Shown: positions 54,275-63,637, counted from the first letter of the stretch. The stretch: 64,000 nucleotides of DNA from Pirellulales bacterium (GCA_035546535.1 DASZWQ010000180.1:21806-85805), one strand, 5' to 3'. The notes: generated from the letters alone by a model not told the origin. Numbers and translations are program-made.

Positions 54275-54678
54275 ACCGCGTGTTCGCCGACACTTTTTAT
54301 TTCCTCGCAATCATTAACCGGCGCGATGCTTGTCATGGCCGCGCGGTCCAGGCGGGCTCACAGCCGAATCTGCAGATTGTGACAACAGCGTGGGTGCTCA
54401 CCGAGGTCGTCGACGCCCTATCCCAGCCCCCGCGACGGCAGGTAGCAATTGACCTCGTGCGCGGGCTACAAAGCGACTCGATGGTGACGATTGTCGACGC
54501 GTCGCCCGAGCTGTTTCGCCGTGCGATCGAACTTTTCGAAGCACGCGAAGATAAAAGCTGGACCCTGACGGATTGTACGTCCTTCGTCGTGATGACCGAA
54601 TTCGGTCTCACCGACTCCCTCACCGGTGACCATCATTTCGCGCAAGACGGTTTTCGGCCGCTATTGGCCGTCGAATAG
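54271..54678 (+). CDS. PIN-domain toxin (VapC-like ribonuclease)
   Basis: 135 aa PIN domain with four acidic residues in place: D7 in VFADTFY, E45 in TTAWVLTEVVDAL, D101 in WTLTDCTSF and D120 in SLTGDHHFAQ. These residues chelate Mg in VapC-type RNases. The start overlaps the antitoxin stop. It should be a single-strand or structured RNA endonuclease held inactive by its partner. No third gene belongs to the pair. Confidence 0.82.
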   Translation: MNRVFADTFYFLAIINRRDACHGRAVQAGSQPNLQIVTTAWVLTEVVDALSQPPRRQVAIDLVRGLQSDSMVTIVDASPELFRRAIELFEAREDKSWTLTDCTSFVVMTEFGLTDSLTGDHHFAQDGFRPLLAVE

Positions 54679-54811
54679 CATTCCGCTCGACCGTATGCCT
54701 CCCGCCTGTCGGCTGGCATCGCGCCGCGCGGTGGGTTATCGTCAAAGTCTGCCGGCCGCGTTCTGGTTGCCGGCCTCTTGGACCCGACTCTTTCCATCCG
54801 CGATTGGCATC

Positions 54812-57800
54812 ATGAAGAACCTGTTGCGAAGCGGTCTGCTCCTCGCTCTGTCGATTTTCCTCCTCAATGACCACGGCCCGGCTCGGGCTGCCCCGCGGTT
54901 GGCACCCTTTCCCGGCCTGCGCGAGCCGGCGCTGACGACGCACGCCATCACGGGCGCGAAAATCGTCGTCTCGCCCGAGCGCACGATCGATAGCGGCACA
55001 ATCGTCTTTCGCGACGGTGTGATCGTGGCGGTGGGGGACAAGATCACGCCGCCGGCCGACGCCCAGGTACACGACGGCCGTGGCAAGACGATCTATGCAG
55101 GCTTCATCGACGCCTACAGCGAGTTGCCGGCCGATGCTTCGCGCGCCGTAGCGAACGACAAATCGGGCGCCGGCTATTGGAATCAGAACATCGTACCGCA
55201 GGTCTCCGCGGGCTCGATCTATGCCGCTGACGCTGATGCCAATCGCAAGTATCGTTCTCAAGGCGTGGCCGTGCGGCTGGTCGCTCCTTCGGCTGGCATC
55301 GTCAAAGGCACAAGCGCGCTAGTAACCACGGCCGACGAGGGCGGCCGCGAGACGATCTTGAAAGAGCAGGTCGCGCTGCACGCCAAGCTCACGACAGCGC
55401 GTGGCGGCGGCGCCTACCCGAACTCGCCGATGGGAGCCTACGCGCTTGCGCGCCAGGCGTTTTACGACGCGGGCTGGTATGGCCAGGCCTGGGATGCTTA
55501 CGCGGCCAACAAAGACCTGCCGCGCCCCGAACGCAGCGATGCGCTGGCCGCGCTGCGCGGCTACTTGGGGGGCAAGCATCCGGTGGTGATCGATGCCGGG
55601 GACGAAATCTACTTTCTCCGCGCCGATCGGATCGGAAAGGAATTCGGCCTCGACGTGATTGTGCGCGGGTCGGGAGATGAGTACCGCCGGCTAGGAGATA
55701 TTGTCGCCACGAAGCGCTCGGTGATCGTGCCGCTCGATTTCCCCAAGGCGCCGAATGTCGCCACGCCCGAGGCGGCGGCGAACGTCTCGCTCGAGCGGTT
55801 GATGCAATGGGACATGGCGCCTGAGAATCCGGCGCGGCTGGCCGAAGCCGGCGTGAAATTCGCCTTCACGACGCGTGGGCTCAAGGATGCCGGCGCGCTT
55901 TTGGGCGCGGTCCGCAAAGCCGTAGAGCGCGGACTGAAGCCCGACGCGGCGCTACGGGCCCTGACGACAGCGCCGGCTGAAATGTTTGGCGTGGTTGACC
56001 GGCTCGGCACGCTCGAGCCCGGCAAGGCAGCCAACATCGTCGTGGCCTCGGGCGACTTGCTACAGGCGAAGAGCAAGGTGCTGGAAACCTGGATCGATGG
56101 TCGCCGCTACGAAGTCGAAGCCGCACCAGCGGTCGACATCCGCGGCACCTGGAACGTCGAGGTCACCAAACCTGACGGCGCGAAGGAGACGTTCTCGCTG
56201 GAAATCAAGGGATCGCCCACCAAACTCTCCGGCAAGATCAAGCGTGGCGACAAATCGACGGCGCTTGTGAATCCGGCCCTAGCTGGTTGGCAGTTCACGG
56301 CGTCGTTCAAAGGAGAGCCGCTGGGCCTGGAAGGTGTGCTGCAACTCTCGGCCACCATCGCACAAGCCGCCGCCGCGACGGCAGACGCAGCCCCGGAGCT
56401 TAGCTGGCTGGGTTCGATTGTCTGGCCCGCCGGTGAAAAGACACAGACCGAGGCCAAGCGCGAAAAACCCGCTGCGCCCTCGGAAAGCGATGAATCGGCA
56501 GAAGCGAAAGACGACAAAGCCGACAAGAAGGCCGGCGATAAGTCGGCCAATGAATCTGAGAAACCCGACGCCGAAAAAGCCGACGCGGGCCAATCCGACA
56601 GTGACAAAGAATCGACAGAGAAAAAGGACGCCGACAAGTCCGACGCCGACGACAAAGACGGCGACAAAAAAGACACTAAGGAAAAAGACGCTGAGAAAAA
56701 AGAAAAATCCGACAAGCCGAAGAAGCCTGTGCGGGCACTGGCTGAGGTGAACTACCCGCTCGGCGAGTTCGGTCGCAAGGCGCCGCCCGAGCAACCGGCG
56801 CTTGTGCTGTTCCGCAATGCCACCGTCTGGACCAGCGGTCCGCAGGGACGTCTCGATAACGCCGACGTCCTGGTCGAAAAAGGGAAGATCAAAGCGGTCG
56901 GGGTCGGACTGGCCGCGCCCGATGGCGCCATGATCGTTAACGCCACCGGCAAGCACATCTCGCCGGGCATCATCGATTGCCATTCGCACATCGCCACCGA
57001 CGGCGGCGTGAACGAGTCGGGCCAGACGATTACGGCCGAAGTGCGCGTCGGCGATTTCGTCGACCCCAACGACATCAACATCTATCGCCAGTTGGCCGGC
57101 GGAGTGACTAGCTCGAACATCCTGCACGGATCGGCCAACACGATCGGTGGGCAAAACCAGGTACTCAAGTTCCGCTGGGGCGCGGGGCCTGAAGAAATGA
57201 AATTCGCCGCGGCCCCGCAGGGGATCAAGTTCGCGCTCGGTGAGAACGTCAAGCAAAGCAATTGGGGCGAGCGCGCCAACAATCGCTACCCGCAATCGCG
57301 CATGGGGGTCGAGCAGTTGGTGCGCGACGCGTTTCGCGCCGCCCAGCAATATCGGCAAGCGCACGACGAGTGGAATCGCACCAAGACGGGCCTGCCGCCG
57401 CGCACGGATCTGGAATTGCAGGCCTTGTCCGAGGTGGTCGAGGGCAAGCGCCTGATCCATTGCCATTCGTACCGGCAGGACGAAATCCTGGCCCTGTTGC
57501 GGACCTGCGAAGCGTTCGGCGTGCAGATCGCGACGCTCCAGCACATTCTCGAAGGCTACAAGCTGGCCGACGTGATGGCCAGGCACGGCGTCGGGGGATC
57601 CAGCTTTTCGGATTGGTGGGCCTTCAAGTTCGAAGTCTTCGACGCGATTCCGTACAACGGTGCACTGATGCACAACGCCGGGGTCGTCGTGTCGTTCAAT
57701 TCGGACGACGCCGAGTTGGCGCGGCGACTGAATCTCGAGGCTGCCAAGGCCGTGAAATACGGCGGCGTGTCGCCCGAGGAGGCGCTCAAGTTCGTCACGC

Positions 57801-58129
57801 TGAACCCGGCGAAGCAGTTGCGTATCGACCGCTGGGTGGGCTCGCTCGAGCCGGGCAAGGATGCCGACCTGGTCGTGTGGAGTGCTTCTCCCCTTTCGAC
57901 CTACGGGCGGTGCGAACAAACGTGGATCGACGGTCGGCGATACTTCGATCGCCAGGAGGACCAGCAAGCCCGCGATGACGCCGCCAAGCTACGCGCGGCG
58001 CTCGTGCAGCGCGTGCTCAGCTCGGGCGAATCGACGGCCGGACCGGACGACGAGAAAAAACGCGAATCCGAGCTATGGCCGCGCGAGGATCTCTTCTGCC
58101 ATCACGGTGAGGACGAGCACGGGCATTAA
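54812..58129 (+). CDS. Exported double amidohydrolase: defective N-terminal copy fused to intact C-terminal copy
   Basis: 1105 aa. Signal peptide MKNLLRSGLLLALSIFLLND ending near ARAA. Residues about 40-500 form an amidohydrolase-like domain (HAITGAKIVVSPERTIDSGT), but the metal motif H-x-H is Y-S-E in YAGFIDAYSEL (residues 96-106), so this copy is probably inactive; a short extra domain follows (about 440-540). Then a linker of about 100 residues, nearly all K, D, E, A and S (543-643). The second copy has PGIIDCHSHI (H724, H726), IHCHSYRQ, LQHILEGYK and SFNSDDAEL, a complete site. Substrate unknown. A second related gene lies at 58885-60243. Confidence 0.9.
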   Translation: MKNLLRSGLLLALSIFLLNDHGPARAAPRLAPFPGLREPALTTHAITGAKIVVSPERTIDSGTIVFRDGVIVAVGDKITPPADAQVHDGRGKTIYAGFIDAYSELPADASRAVANDKSGAGYWNQNIVPQVSAGSIYAADADANRKYRSQGVAVRLVAPSAGIVKGTSALVTTADEGGRETILKEQVALHAKLTTARGGGAYPNSPMGAYALARQAFYDAGWYGQAWDAYAANKDLPRPERSDALAALRGYLGGKHPVVIDAGDEIYFLRADRIGKEFGLDVIVRGSGDEYRRLGDIVATKRSVIVPLDFPKAPNVATPEAAANVSLERLMQWDMAPENPARLAEAGVKFAFTTRGLKDAGALLGAVRKAVERGLKPDAALRALTTAPAEMFGVVDRLGTLEPGKAANIVVASGDLLQAKSKVLETWIDGRRYEVEAAPAVDIRGTWNVEVTKPDGAKETFSLEIKGSPTKLSGKIKRGDKSTALVNPALAGWQFTASFKGEPLGLEGVLQLSATIAQAAAATADAAPELSWLGSIVWPAGEKTQTEAKREKPAAPSESDESAEAKDDKADKKAGDKSANESEKPDAEKADAGQSDSDKESTEKKDADKSDADDKDGDKKDTKEKDAEKKEKSDKPKKPVRALAEVNYPLGEFGRKAPPEQPALVLFRNATVWTSGPQGRLDNADVLVEKGKIKAVGVGLAAPDGAMIVNATGKHISPGIIDCHSHIATDGGVNESGQTITAEVRVGDFVDPNDINIYRQLAGGVTSSNILHGSANTIGGQNQVLKFRWGAGPEEMKFAAAPQGIKFALGENVKQSNWGERANNRYPQSRMGVEQLVRDAFRAAQQYRQAHDEWNRTKTGLPPRTDLELQALSEVVEGKRLIHCHSYRQDEILALLRTCEAFGVQIATLQHILEGYKLADVMARHGVGGSSFSDWWAFKFEVFDAIPYNGALMHNAGVVVSFNSDDAELARRLNLEAAKAVKYGGVSPEEALKFVTLNPAKQLRIDRWVGSLEPGKDADLVVWSASPLSTYGRCEQTWIDGRRYFDRQEDQQARDDAAKLRAALVQRVLSSGESTAGPDDEKKRESELWPREDLFCHHGEDEHGH

Positions 58130-58262
58130 GAATGGGGTGCCCTATTCATCGATCGCGTGCGCATGTGCGTGCCGGCCAATCGACAGATTTAAGCAGAAGT
58201 GCAGCCGAGACGGCCGCACCACAAGAAGGTAAAAACGACCGCGGTCCGCAGATTAAGGCGTC

Positions 58263-58853
58263 ATGACGAAAACCACCGCAAATCTCAAAGTAGACGGCTA
58301 CCTGCGCAAGGAAAAACGGTGGCTGCCGGAATTCGAGAAGCTCAGGCAGATCTGTCTCGCCACGGAACTGACCGAAGAACTGAAGTGGGGCCATCCCTGC
58401 TACACGATGAACGGCAAAAACGTCGTGCTGATCCACGGTTTCAAGGAGTATTGTGCGCTGCTGTTTTTTAAAGGCGCGCTGCTGAAAGATCCTCAAAACA
58501 TTCTCGTCAAATTTGGAAACGTGCAGGCCGGTCGGCAGATTCGTTTCACCGCCGCGAGCGACATCGCGAAGATGAAAACCGTCTTGCGAGCCTACATCCA
58601 CGAAGCGATCGAAGCAGAAAAGGCGGGATTGAAAGTCAAATTGAAAAAGACCGCCGACTTCGCCGTGCCCGAAGAGTTTCAAAACAAGCTGGACGCGTCC
58701 GCCAAATTGAAAACGGCCTTCGAGGCCTTGACGCCGGGAAGGCAGCGAGGTTACCTCCTGCACTTCGCGGCAGCCAAGCAGTCCAAAACGCGCGCGGCCC
58801 GGGTCACGAAGTGCGTGCCGCAGATTCTCAAGGGCAAGGGATTGAATGATTAG
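58263..58853 (+). CDS. YdeI/OmpD-associated family protein (DUF1801-like)
   Basis: 196 aa. An N-terminal DUF1801-like domain (LKWGHPCYTMNGKNVVLIHG, YCALLFFKGALL, RFTAASDIAKMKTVLRAY) and a C-terminal YdeI bacterial-domain helix pair (ADFAVPEEFQNKL; FEALTPGRQRGYLLHFAAAK). The C-terminus is Lys/Arg-rich. These proteins are small cytoplasmic proteins of unclear function, often horizontally moved. The gene is visibly more lysine- and A-rich than its neighbours and splits two amidohydrolase genes, so it may be a later arrival (inference). Confidence 0.85.
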   Translation: MTKTTANLKVDGYLRKEKRWLPEFEKLRQICLATELTEELKWGHPCYTMNGKNVVLIHGFKEYCALLFFKGALLKDPQNILVKFGNVQAGRQIRFTAASDIAKMKTVLRAYIHEAIEAEKAGLKVKLKKTADFAVPEEFQNKLDASAKLKTAFEALTPGRQRGYLLHFAAAKQSKTRAARVTKCVPQILKGKGLND

Positions 58854-58884
58854 GTGCAGAAGAAACAACATCGGGAGAAGATTT

Positions 58885-60243
58885 GTGAGCCGATATCGAC
58901 TCTTGACCCTGCTTGCGATCGGTGTTCTCGCGGCCCGATCGATCGATCGCGCGCACGCCTCGCCCGAGGTCCCCGGCGCGCCGCAGTCGCATGCCATCGC
59001 TCTGGTCGGCGGCACGATCCATCCCGTCAGCGGACCCGCGATCGAGCACGGCACGCTCGTGTTCGACAAGGGGAAGATCACGCTCATCGAGAAAGGGATC
59101 GCCGTGCCGGCCGAGGCGCACTTCATCGACGTTGCCGGCAAGCACGTCTATCCCGGCTTGATCGATGCCAACTCGCAGCTAGGCCTGATCGAAATCCCCT
59201 CGGTCCGCGGCACGCGCGACCTGGCCGAGACGGGCGAGATCAATCCCAACGTCAAAGCCCAGGTCGCGTTTAACGCGGACAGCGAATTGATTCCCGTCGG
59301 GCGCTCGGGCGGAATCCTTACCGTGTTGACGGTGCCCAACGGCGGCCTGCTCACTGGGCAATCGGCCTGCATGCATCTCGACGGCTGGAGTTGGGAGGAC
59401 ATGTGTCTGAAGCCGGGCGTGGCGCTGCATATCAACTGGCCGCAAATGGCTCCCGTCGAAGCGTGGTGGATCGAAGAGACGGGCGCAGCGCAGACGCAGA
59501 ATCGCGAAAAGTCGCTCAAGGCCATCCGCCAGGCCTTCGCCGACGCCCGGGCCTACGCCACGGCCAAGGAAGCGAGCGCCGCAGGCAAGGGCGCGGTTCC
59601 TGAGTTCGACGCCCGCTGGGAAGCGATGATCCCGGTGCTGGAACGAAAGATTCCGGCTTTCATCGACGCCGAAGAGACGCAGCAGATTCAAGCCGCGGTG
59701 TCTTTCGCCGAACAGGAGAAGCTACGCCTCGTGATCGTCGGCGGATACGACGCGCCGGCCTGCGCCGAGTTGTTGAAGAAACACGACGTGCCGGTGATCG
59801 TGGCCGGCGTGCATCGTTTGCCGCGGCGGCGCAGCGACCCGTACGATTCGCCGTTTACGGTGCCGGCGCGGCTACACGCCGCTGGTATCAAGTTCTGCAT
59901 CGGCGGCGTCATCGGCGGTTCGTCCGGCGCTTCGCCCGCCAACGTCCGCAACCTGCCGCACCACGCCGGCACCGCCGCGGCGCACGGGCTGCCGCCGGAA
60001 GAGGCGCTCAAAGCCGTTACGCTCTACCCGGCGAAGCTCTTGGGAGTCGACGATCGCATCGGCGCGCTCGAGGTGGGCAAAGACGCCACGCTGATCGTCA
60101 CGACCGGCGACCCCTTAGACATCCCCACGCACGTCACGGCGGCCTATATCCAGGGGCGGGAAGTATCGTTGAATGATCGCCACAAACGGCTGTGGGAAAA
60201 GTACAAGGAAAAGTACCGCCGGCAGGGAATTCAGAATCCGTAG
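58885..60243 (+). CDS. Exported amidohydrolase-like protein with altered metal motif
   Basis: 452 aa from a GTG with GGGAG about 8 bp upstream (an ATG at 58846 overlaps the previous gene and would add 13 basic residues). Signal peptide SRYRLLTLLAIGVLAARSID, cut near AHAS. Amidohydrolase fold: AIALVGGTIHPVSGPAIEHG, then YPGLIDANSQLGL where the H-x-H should stand (N-S-Q). The late segment HAAGIKFCIGGVIGGSSGA and GVDDRIGALEVGKDATLIV are typical of the fold. With the first two His missing, hydrolase activity is doubtful; a structural or regulatory partner of the 54812-58129 enzyme is possible (inference). Confidence 0.85.
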   Translation: MSRYRLLTLLAIGVLAARSIDRAHASPEVPGAPQSHAIALVGGTIHPVSGPAIEHGTLVFDKGKITLIEKGIAVPAEAHFIDVAGKHVYPGLIDANSQLGLIEIPSVRGTRDLAETGEINPNVKAQVAFNADSELIPVGRSGGILTVLTVPNGGLLTGQSACMHLDGWSWEDMCLKPGVALHINWPQMAPVEAWWIEETGAAQTQNREKSLKAIRQAFADARAYATAKEASAAGKGAVPEFDARWEAMIPVLERKIPAFIDAEETQQIQAAVSFAEQEKLRLVIVGGYDAPACAELLKKHDVPVIVAGVHRLPRRRSDPYDSPFTVPARLHAAGIKFCIGGVIGGSSGASPANVRNLPHHAGTAAAHGLPPEEALKAVTLYPAKLLGVDDRIGALEVGKDATLIVTTGDPLDIPTHVTAAYIQGREVSLNDRHKRLWEKYKEKYRRQGIQNP

Positions 60244-60259
60244 CTCATTTGGCTCGCGC

Positions 60260-61705
60260 TTACTTCTCGCGCGGTAGCGGCCAATCCGCCGATTCCGTCC
60301 GCGCTTGATCCATATACGCCGTCAGCCGCGCGACGATGTCCGGATGATCCTTGGCCACTTCGGTCGTTTCGCCCAGGTCTTTGGACAGATCGTACAGCTC
60401 GACGCGGCCGCCGACGCCGAAGCGGATGGCCTTCCAGTCGCCGGCGCGCACGGCTTGCTTGAAGCCGCGCTCATGGAACTCCCAGTACAGATACTCGTGC
60501 CGCGACTGATCGCGACCGGCTTTCTCACGGCCTAATAGCGCAGGCACGACCGAAATTCCGTCGAGGCCCGGCGGCGCCTGCGCGCCGGTCAATTCGGCCA
60601 GCGTGGGTAACACGTCCCAGAAGGCCCAAGGAAGGTCGTTCGTCGTGCCGGTCGGCACGTGTCCCGGCCAGCGGACGATCATCGGCACGCGGATACCCCC
60701 TTCGTACAGATCGCGCTTGATGCCGCGTAAAGGGCCGGAGCTATGGAAGAACGTCGGATCGGCGCCCCCTTCCTTGTGCGGCCCGTTGTCGCTCGAAAAG
60801 AAAACGATCGTGTGCTCGTCGAGCCCATGTTCGTGCAACCGATCGAGAACGCGGCCGATATCACGATCGAGCCTGGTGATCATCGCCGCGTGATTCTTCT
60901 GTGCCTGCGGCCAGGGCTTGTCGCTGTATGGCTCGTCGCTGGGGACCTCCATGCCTTGCTTGCCCGCCTCGTTATTGGCGTGTGGGCTGGTGAAGGGCAG
61001 GTACAGGAAGAAACGATCGCCTTCGTGGCGATCGAGAAAATCGAGGGCTTCTCGCACGAACAGGTCTTGCGAGTAAACGGCCTTCGTGCTGGCCACGTTA
61101 TTCGCCACCACATTGCCGGCGATCGCTTCGCGATTTCCGTTGCGCCACAGAAAATCTGGATAGTAATTATGGGCGTGATGTTGATTCAGGTACCCGAACC
61201 ACTCGTCGAAGCCTTGCGCATTGGGCACGCCCGTGGTGTCGGCTTCGCCGAGTCCCCATTTGCCGAAGATACCTGTCGCGTAGCCGGCTCCTTTTAGCAC
61301 TTTGGCCACGGTAACATCGCCAGGCGCAAGCGGCACTTCGCCATTGCCACGAATGCGGCCGTGGCCGCTGTGCACACCGGTCATCAGCGCGCAGCGCGAC
61401 GGCGCGCAGACCGTGCTCCCCGCGTAACAATTGGTGAAACGCATGCCCTGCGTGGCCAGCCGATCGAGGTTTGGCGTCTTGATCTCGCGCTGCCCGTAGC
61501 AGCGCAGGTCGCCATAGCCCAGGTCATCGGCCAGGATGAATACGATATTCGGCCGAGCCGCTGAGTTCGCGTCCGGCCCGGCCCGACAAAACCGCGGCGC
61601 CGAAACGAGGACACTGCACGTCAACAGTAGAATGAGCGCCAGTTGCGCGCGACAAACACGTCGGTTTGCGGAAAGCCCCGGTGTACGATCGTGGAGACCT
61701 GGCAT
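60260..61705 (-). CDS. Exported sulfatase (arylsulfatase family)
   Basis: 481 aa. Signal peptide AQLALILLLTCSVLVSAPRF near residues 20-39. Sulfatase core: PNIVFILADDLGYGDLRCYG (Ca-binding Asps), TVCAPSRCALMTGVHSGHGR with the C-x-P-S-R formylglycine motif, ATGIFGKWGLG (Lys) and VFFSSDNGPHKEGG (Asp-Asn). A maturation enzyme must convert the Cys; none is encoded here. It would release sulfate from sugar or aryl esters; planctomycetes carry many such genes for marine or algal polysaccharides. Convergent with the amidohydrolase gene, 16 bp apart. Confidence 0.95.
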   Translation of the reverse strand: MPGLHDRTPGLSANRRVCRAQLALILLLTCSVLVSAPRFCRAGPDANSAARPNIVFILADDLGYGDLRCYGQREIKTPNLDRLATQGMRFTNCYAGSTVCAPSRCALMTGVHSGHGRIRGNGEVPLAPGDVTVAKVLKGAGYATGIFGKWGLGEADTTGVPNAQGFDEWFGYLNQHHAHNYYPDFLWRNGNREAIAGNVVANNVASTKAVYSQDLFVREALDFLDRHEGDRFFLYLPFTSPHANNEAGKQGMEVPSDEPYSDKPWPQAQKNHAAMITRLDRDIGRVLDRLHEHGLDEHTIVFFSSDNGPHKEGGADPTFFHSSGPLRGIKRDLYEGGIRVPMIVRWPGHVPTGTTNDLPWAFWDVLPTLAELTGAQAPPGLDGISVVPALLGREKAGRDQSRHEYLYWEFHERGFKQAVRAGDWKAIRFGVGGRVELYDLSKDLGETTEVAKDHPDIVARLTAYMDQARTESADWPLPREK

Positions 61706-61742
61706 TCGATCCTCGCGCAGCGCCTTTTAACACATTCCAAGA

Positions 61743-62690
61743 CTAAGCAATCCGCTGCCAGACGCGAATCCCATCGCGCACTTCCGGCGGAATGCCGAAC
61801 AGCTCGGGATGCACCAGTGCGGCCACGATTTCCAGGCTGTCGACGATCCGTGGACCGGAGCGATTGAAGTAGGCGTTGCCGTCAAGCGCGAACACGCGCC
61901 CCGCGCGCATGGCCGCCAAATCGCTCCAGCCCGCTTGGCGCGCCAGTGAATCTGACTCGTCCACGGCCCGGGCCAGGTCGAAGCCACACGGCATGACCAG
62001 CAGCACCTGCGGGTCGAAGTCGACGACGTCCCGCCAGGAGTTGTATGTGCTGTGCCGACCATGCCCCGCGAGTGGCTGACGCCCACCGGCCAGTTCCAAC
62101 AACTCGGGCATCCAGTTGCCGGCCAGCATCAGGGGTTCGATCCATTCGATGGCCGCGACGCGCGGCCTGTCGTCAATCGACAGGTCGATGGTTTTCGCGC
62201 GGATTGCTGCCACGCGGCGTTCGAGGCTGGCGACATATTCTTGAGCAACATCGGATGCGCCGCATGCTTCGCCCACGCGCCGGATGTCGGCAAAGATATC
62301 GGCGAGCGTCATGGGATTGAGCGCCACGACATGCGTTCTGCGCAGCGCCGGCTCGTCGCGCACGAGCGCGAGCACGTCTTCGTATCTCACCGCGCACACG
62401 TCGCATTGAGCCTGCGTGACAATCAAATCCGGGGCGAGCTCGACAAGCCTGGCCGCGTCGATGGCGTAGAGCGCCTGTCCGGCCGCCAGCATTTCGCGCA
62501 CCTGGCTATCGATCTCGGCGCTCGTGGGCGCGGCCACATGGCTGGTCGTCACGCGCGGCTTGCCGAGGGCGGCGGGCGGGAAATCGCATTCGTGGCTCAC
62601 GGCCACGACGCGCTCGCCCAGCCCCAGGGCGTACAAGATCTCGGTGCCGCTGGCCAACAGCGACGCGATGCGGCGGGGCGAATCGGACAC
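61743..62690 (-). CDS. BtuF-like substrate-binding protein without signal peptide
   Basis: 315 aa from the GTG at 62690 (VSDSPRRIASLLASGTEILY); a longer TTG start is unlikely. Type III periplasmic-binding fold: GLGERVVAVSHECDFPPAAL, LVELAPDLIVTQAQCDVCAV, VALNPMTLADIFADIRRVG, PRVAAIEWIEPLMLAGNWMP, FDPQVLLVMPCGFD and NAYFNRSGPRIVDSLEI. From memory it is closest to cobalamin-binding BtuF-like proteins of the S-H-E-C-D type. It has no signal peptide or lipobox and no ABC permease or ATPase beside it, so a cytoplasmic or scavenging role is possible (inference). Divergent from the GDPD gene. Confidence 0.8.
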   Translation of the reverse strand: MSDSPRRIASLLASGTEILYALGLGERVVAVSHECDFPPAALGKPRVTTSHVAAPTSAEIDSQVREMLAAGQALYAIDAARLVELAPDLIVTQAQCDVCAVRYEDVLALVRDEPALRRTHVVALNPMTLADIFADIRRVGEACGASDVAQEYVASLERRVAAIRAKTIDLSIDDRPRVAAIEWIEPLMLAGNWMPELLELAGGRQPLAGHGRHSTYNSWRDVVDFDPQVLLVMPCGFDLARAVDESDSLARQAGWSDLAAMRAGRVFALDGNAYFNRSGPRIVDSLEIVAALVHPELFGIPPEVRDGIRVWQRIA

Positions 62691-62821
62691 GGCAGAGCTC
62701 TCGAGGAACAACCTGGAGCCGAACGAGCTTCTTTCGTTCGGGCGGATCACTGCGCACAATGATGGCAGTAGCGCACGAGCTGGACCAGCCCCGCGGCCGA
62801 AAAAATCGGAGCACAAGGACG

Positions 62822-63637
62822 ATGAGCTATCGCCATGTTCGCGTCATAATGACGACCCTTTGCGTATGCCTGCTGTCGCTGGGCGCAAAGGCCAGCGCCG
62901 TCGAAGTCGTCTGTCATCGCGGCGCCAACGAATACGCGCCGGAAAACACCCTGGCCGCGGCCGAGTTGTGCATCGAGTGGGGCGTGGCGTACGTCGAAAT
63001 CGATGTCCGTACCAGCAAAGACGGCGTGATGTACATCTTGCACGATCCCTGGGTCAACCGCACGACTAATGGCAAGGGCTTCCTTTTTCAACTCACCAGC
63101 GACCAGATCGACGCGCTGGACGCCGGAAGCTGGTTCGACAAAGAATTCGCCGGCGAGAAGGTTCCGCGGCTGGAGCCGTACCTGAGGGCGATCAAGGGGC
63201 GCATCAAGGTCTATTTCGACGTCAAGCACGCCGACCTGCCGGCGCTCATCAAGCTGGTCTATGACGTCGGCATGGAAAAGGACTGCTTCTTCTGGTTCGA
63301 CCGGCCGGAGCGGGCCCTGGAATTTCGCCAGCTCGACAAAGAGCTGCCGCTGAAGGTAAACGTCAGCAACGTGGCCGACGTGCGCGAGGCGGCCGAGCGG
63401 TATCGGGCCAACATCGTCGAAACATCGCTGCGGAACATGACCGACGAACTGGTCCACGCCTGTCGGGAGCGGGATTTGAAGATCATGATTCTCTCCACCA
63501 AGAAAGATCCCGAGGCGTTTCGCCAGATTGTCGAGCGCAAGGCCGACCTGGTGAACCTGGACCACGGCGATGTCTTCTTGAAGGTAGAGAAGCAGGTGCG
63601 CGAGGAAGCCGCGGGGGCGAGCGCCGGCGGTAAATAG
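62822..63637 (+). CDS. Exported glycerophosphodiester phosphodiesterase
   Basis: 271 aa from the ATG at 62822. Signal peptide RVIMTTLCVCLLSLGAKASA. GDPD fold: VEVVCHRGANEYAPENTLAA (His-Arg, Glu), VAYVEIDVRTSKDG (Glu, Asp), MYILHDPWVNRTTNGKG (His), and IKVYFDVKHADL. It hydrolyses glycerophosphodiesters to glycerol 3-phosphate and alcohol in the periplasm or outside. Co-located with other exported hydrolases (PIG-L, EEP, sulfatase, amidohydrolases), which suggests scavenging from complex organic matter (inference). Confidence 0.9.
   Translation: MSYRHVRVIMTTLCVCLLSLGAKASAVEVVCHRGANEYAPENTLAAAELCIEWGVAYVEIDVRTSKDGVMYILHDPWVNRTTNGKGFLFQLTSDQIDALDAGSWFDKEFAGEKVPRLEPYLRAIKGRIKVYFDVKHADLPALIKLVYDVGMEKDCFFWFDRPERALEFRQLDKELPLKVNVSNVADVREAAERYRANIVETSLRNMTDELVHACRERDLKIMILSTKKDPEAFRQIVERKADLVNLDHGDVFLKVEKQVREEAAGASAGGK

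Noticed and set aside
61700..62821. Cobalamin riboswitch upstream of the BtuF-like gene
   Set aside because: The 131-bp divergent gap does not show the conserved B12-box or the room for the full aptamer.
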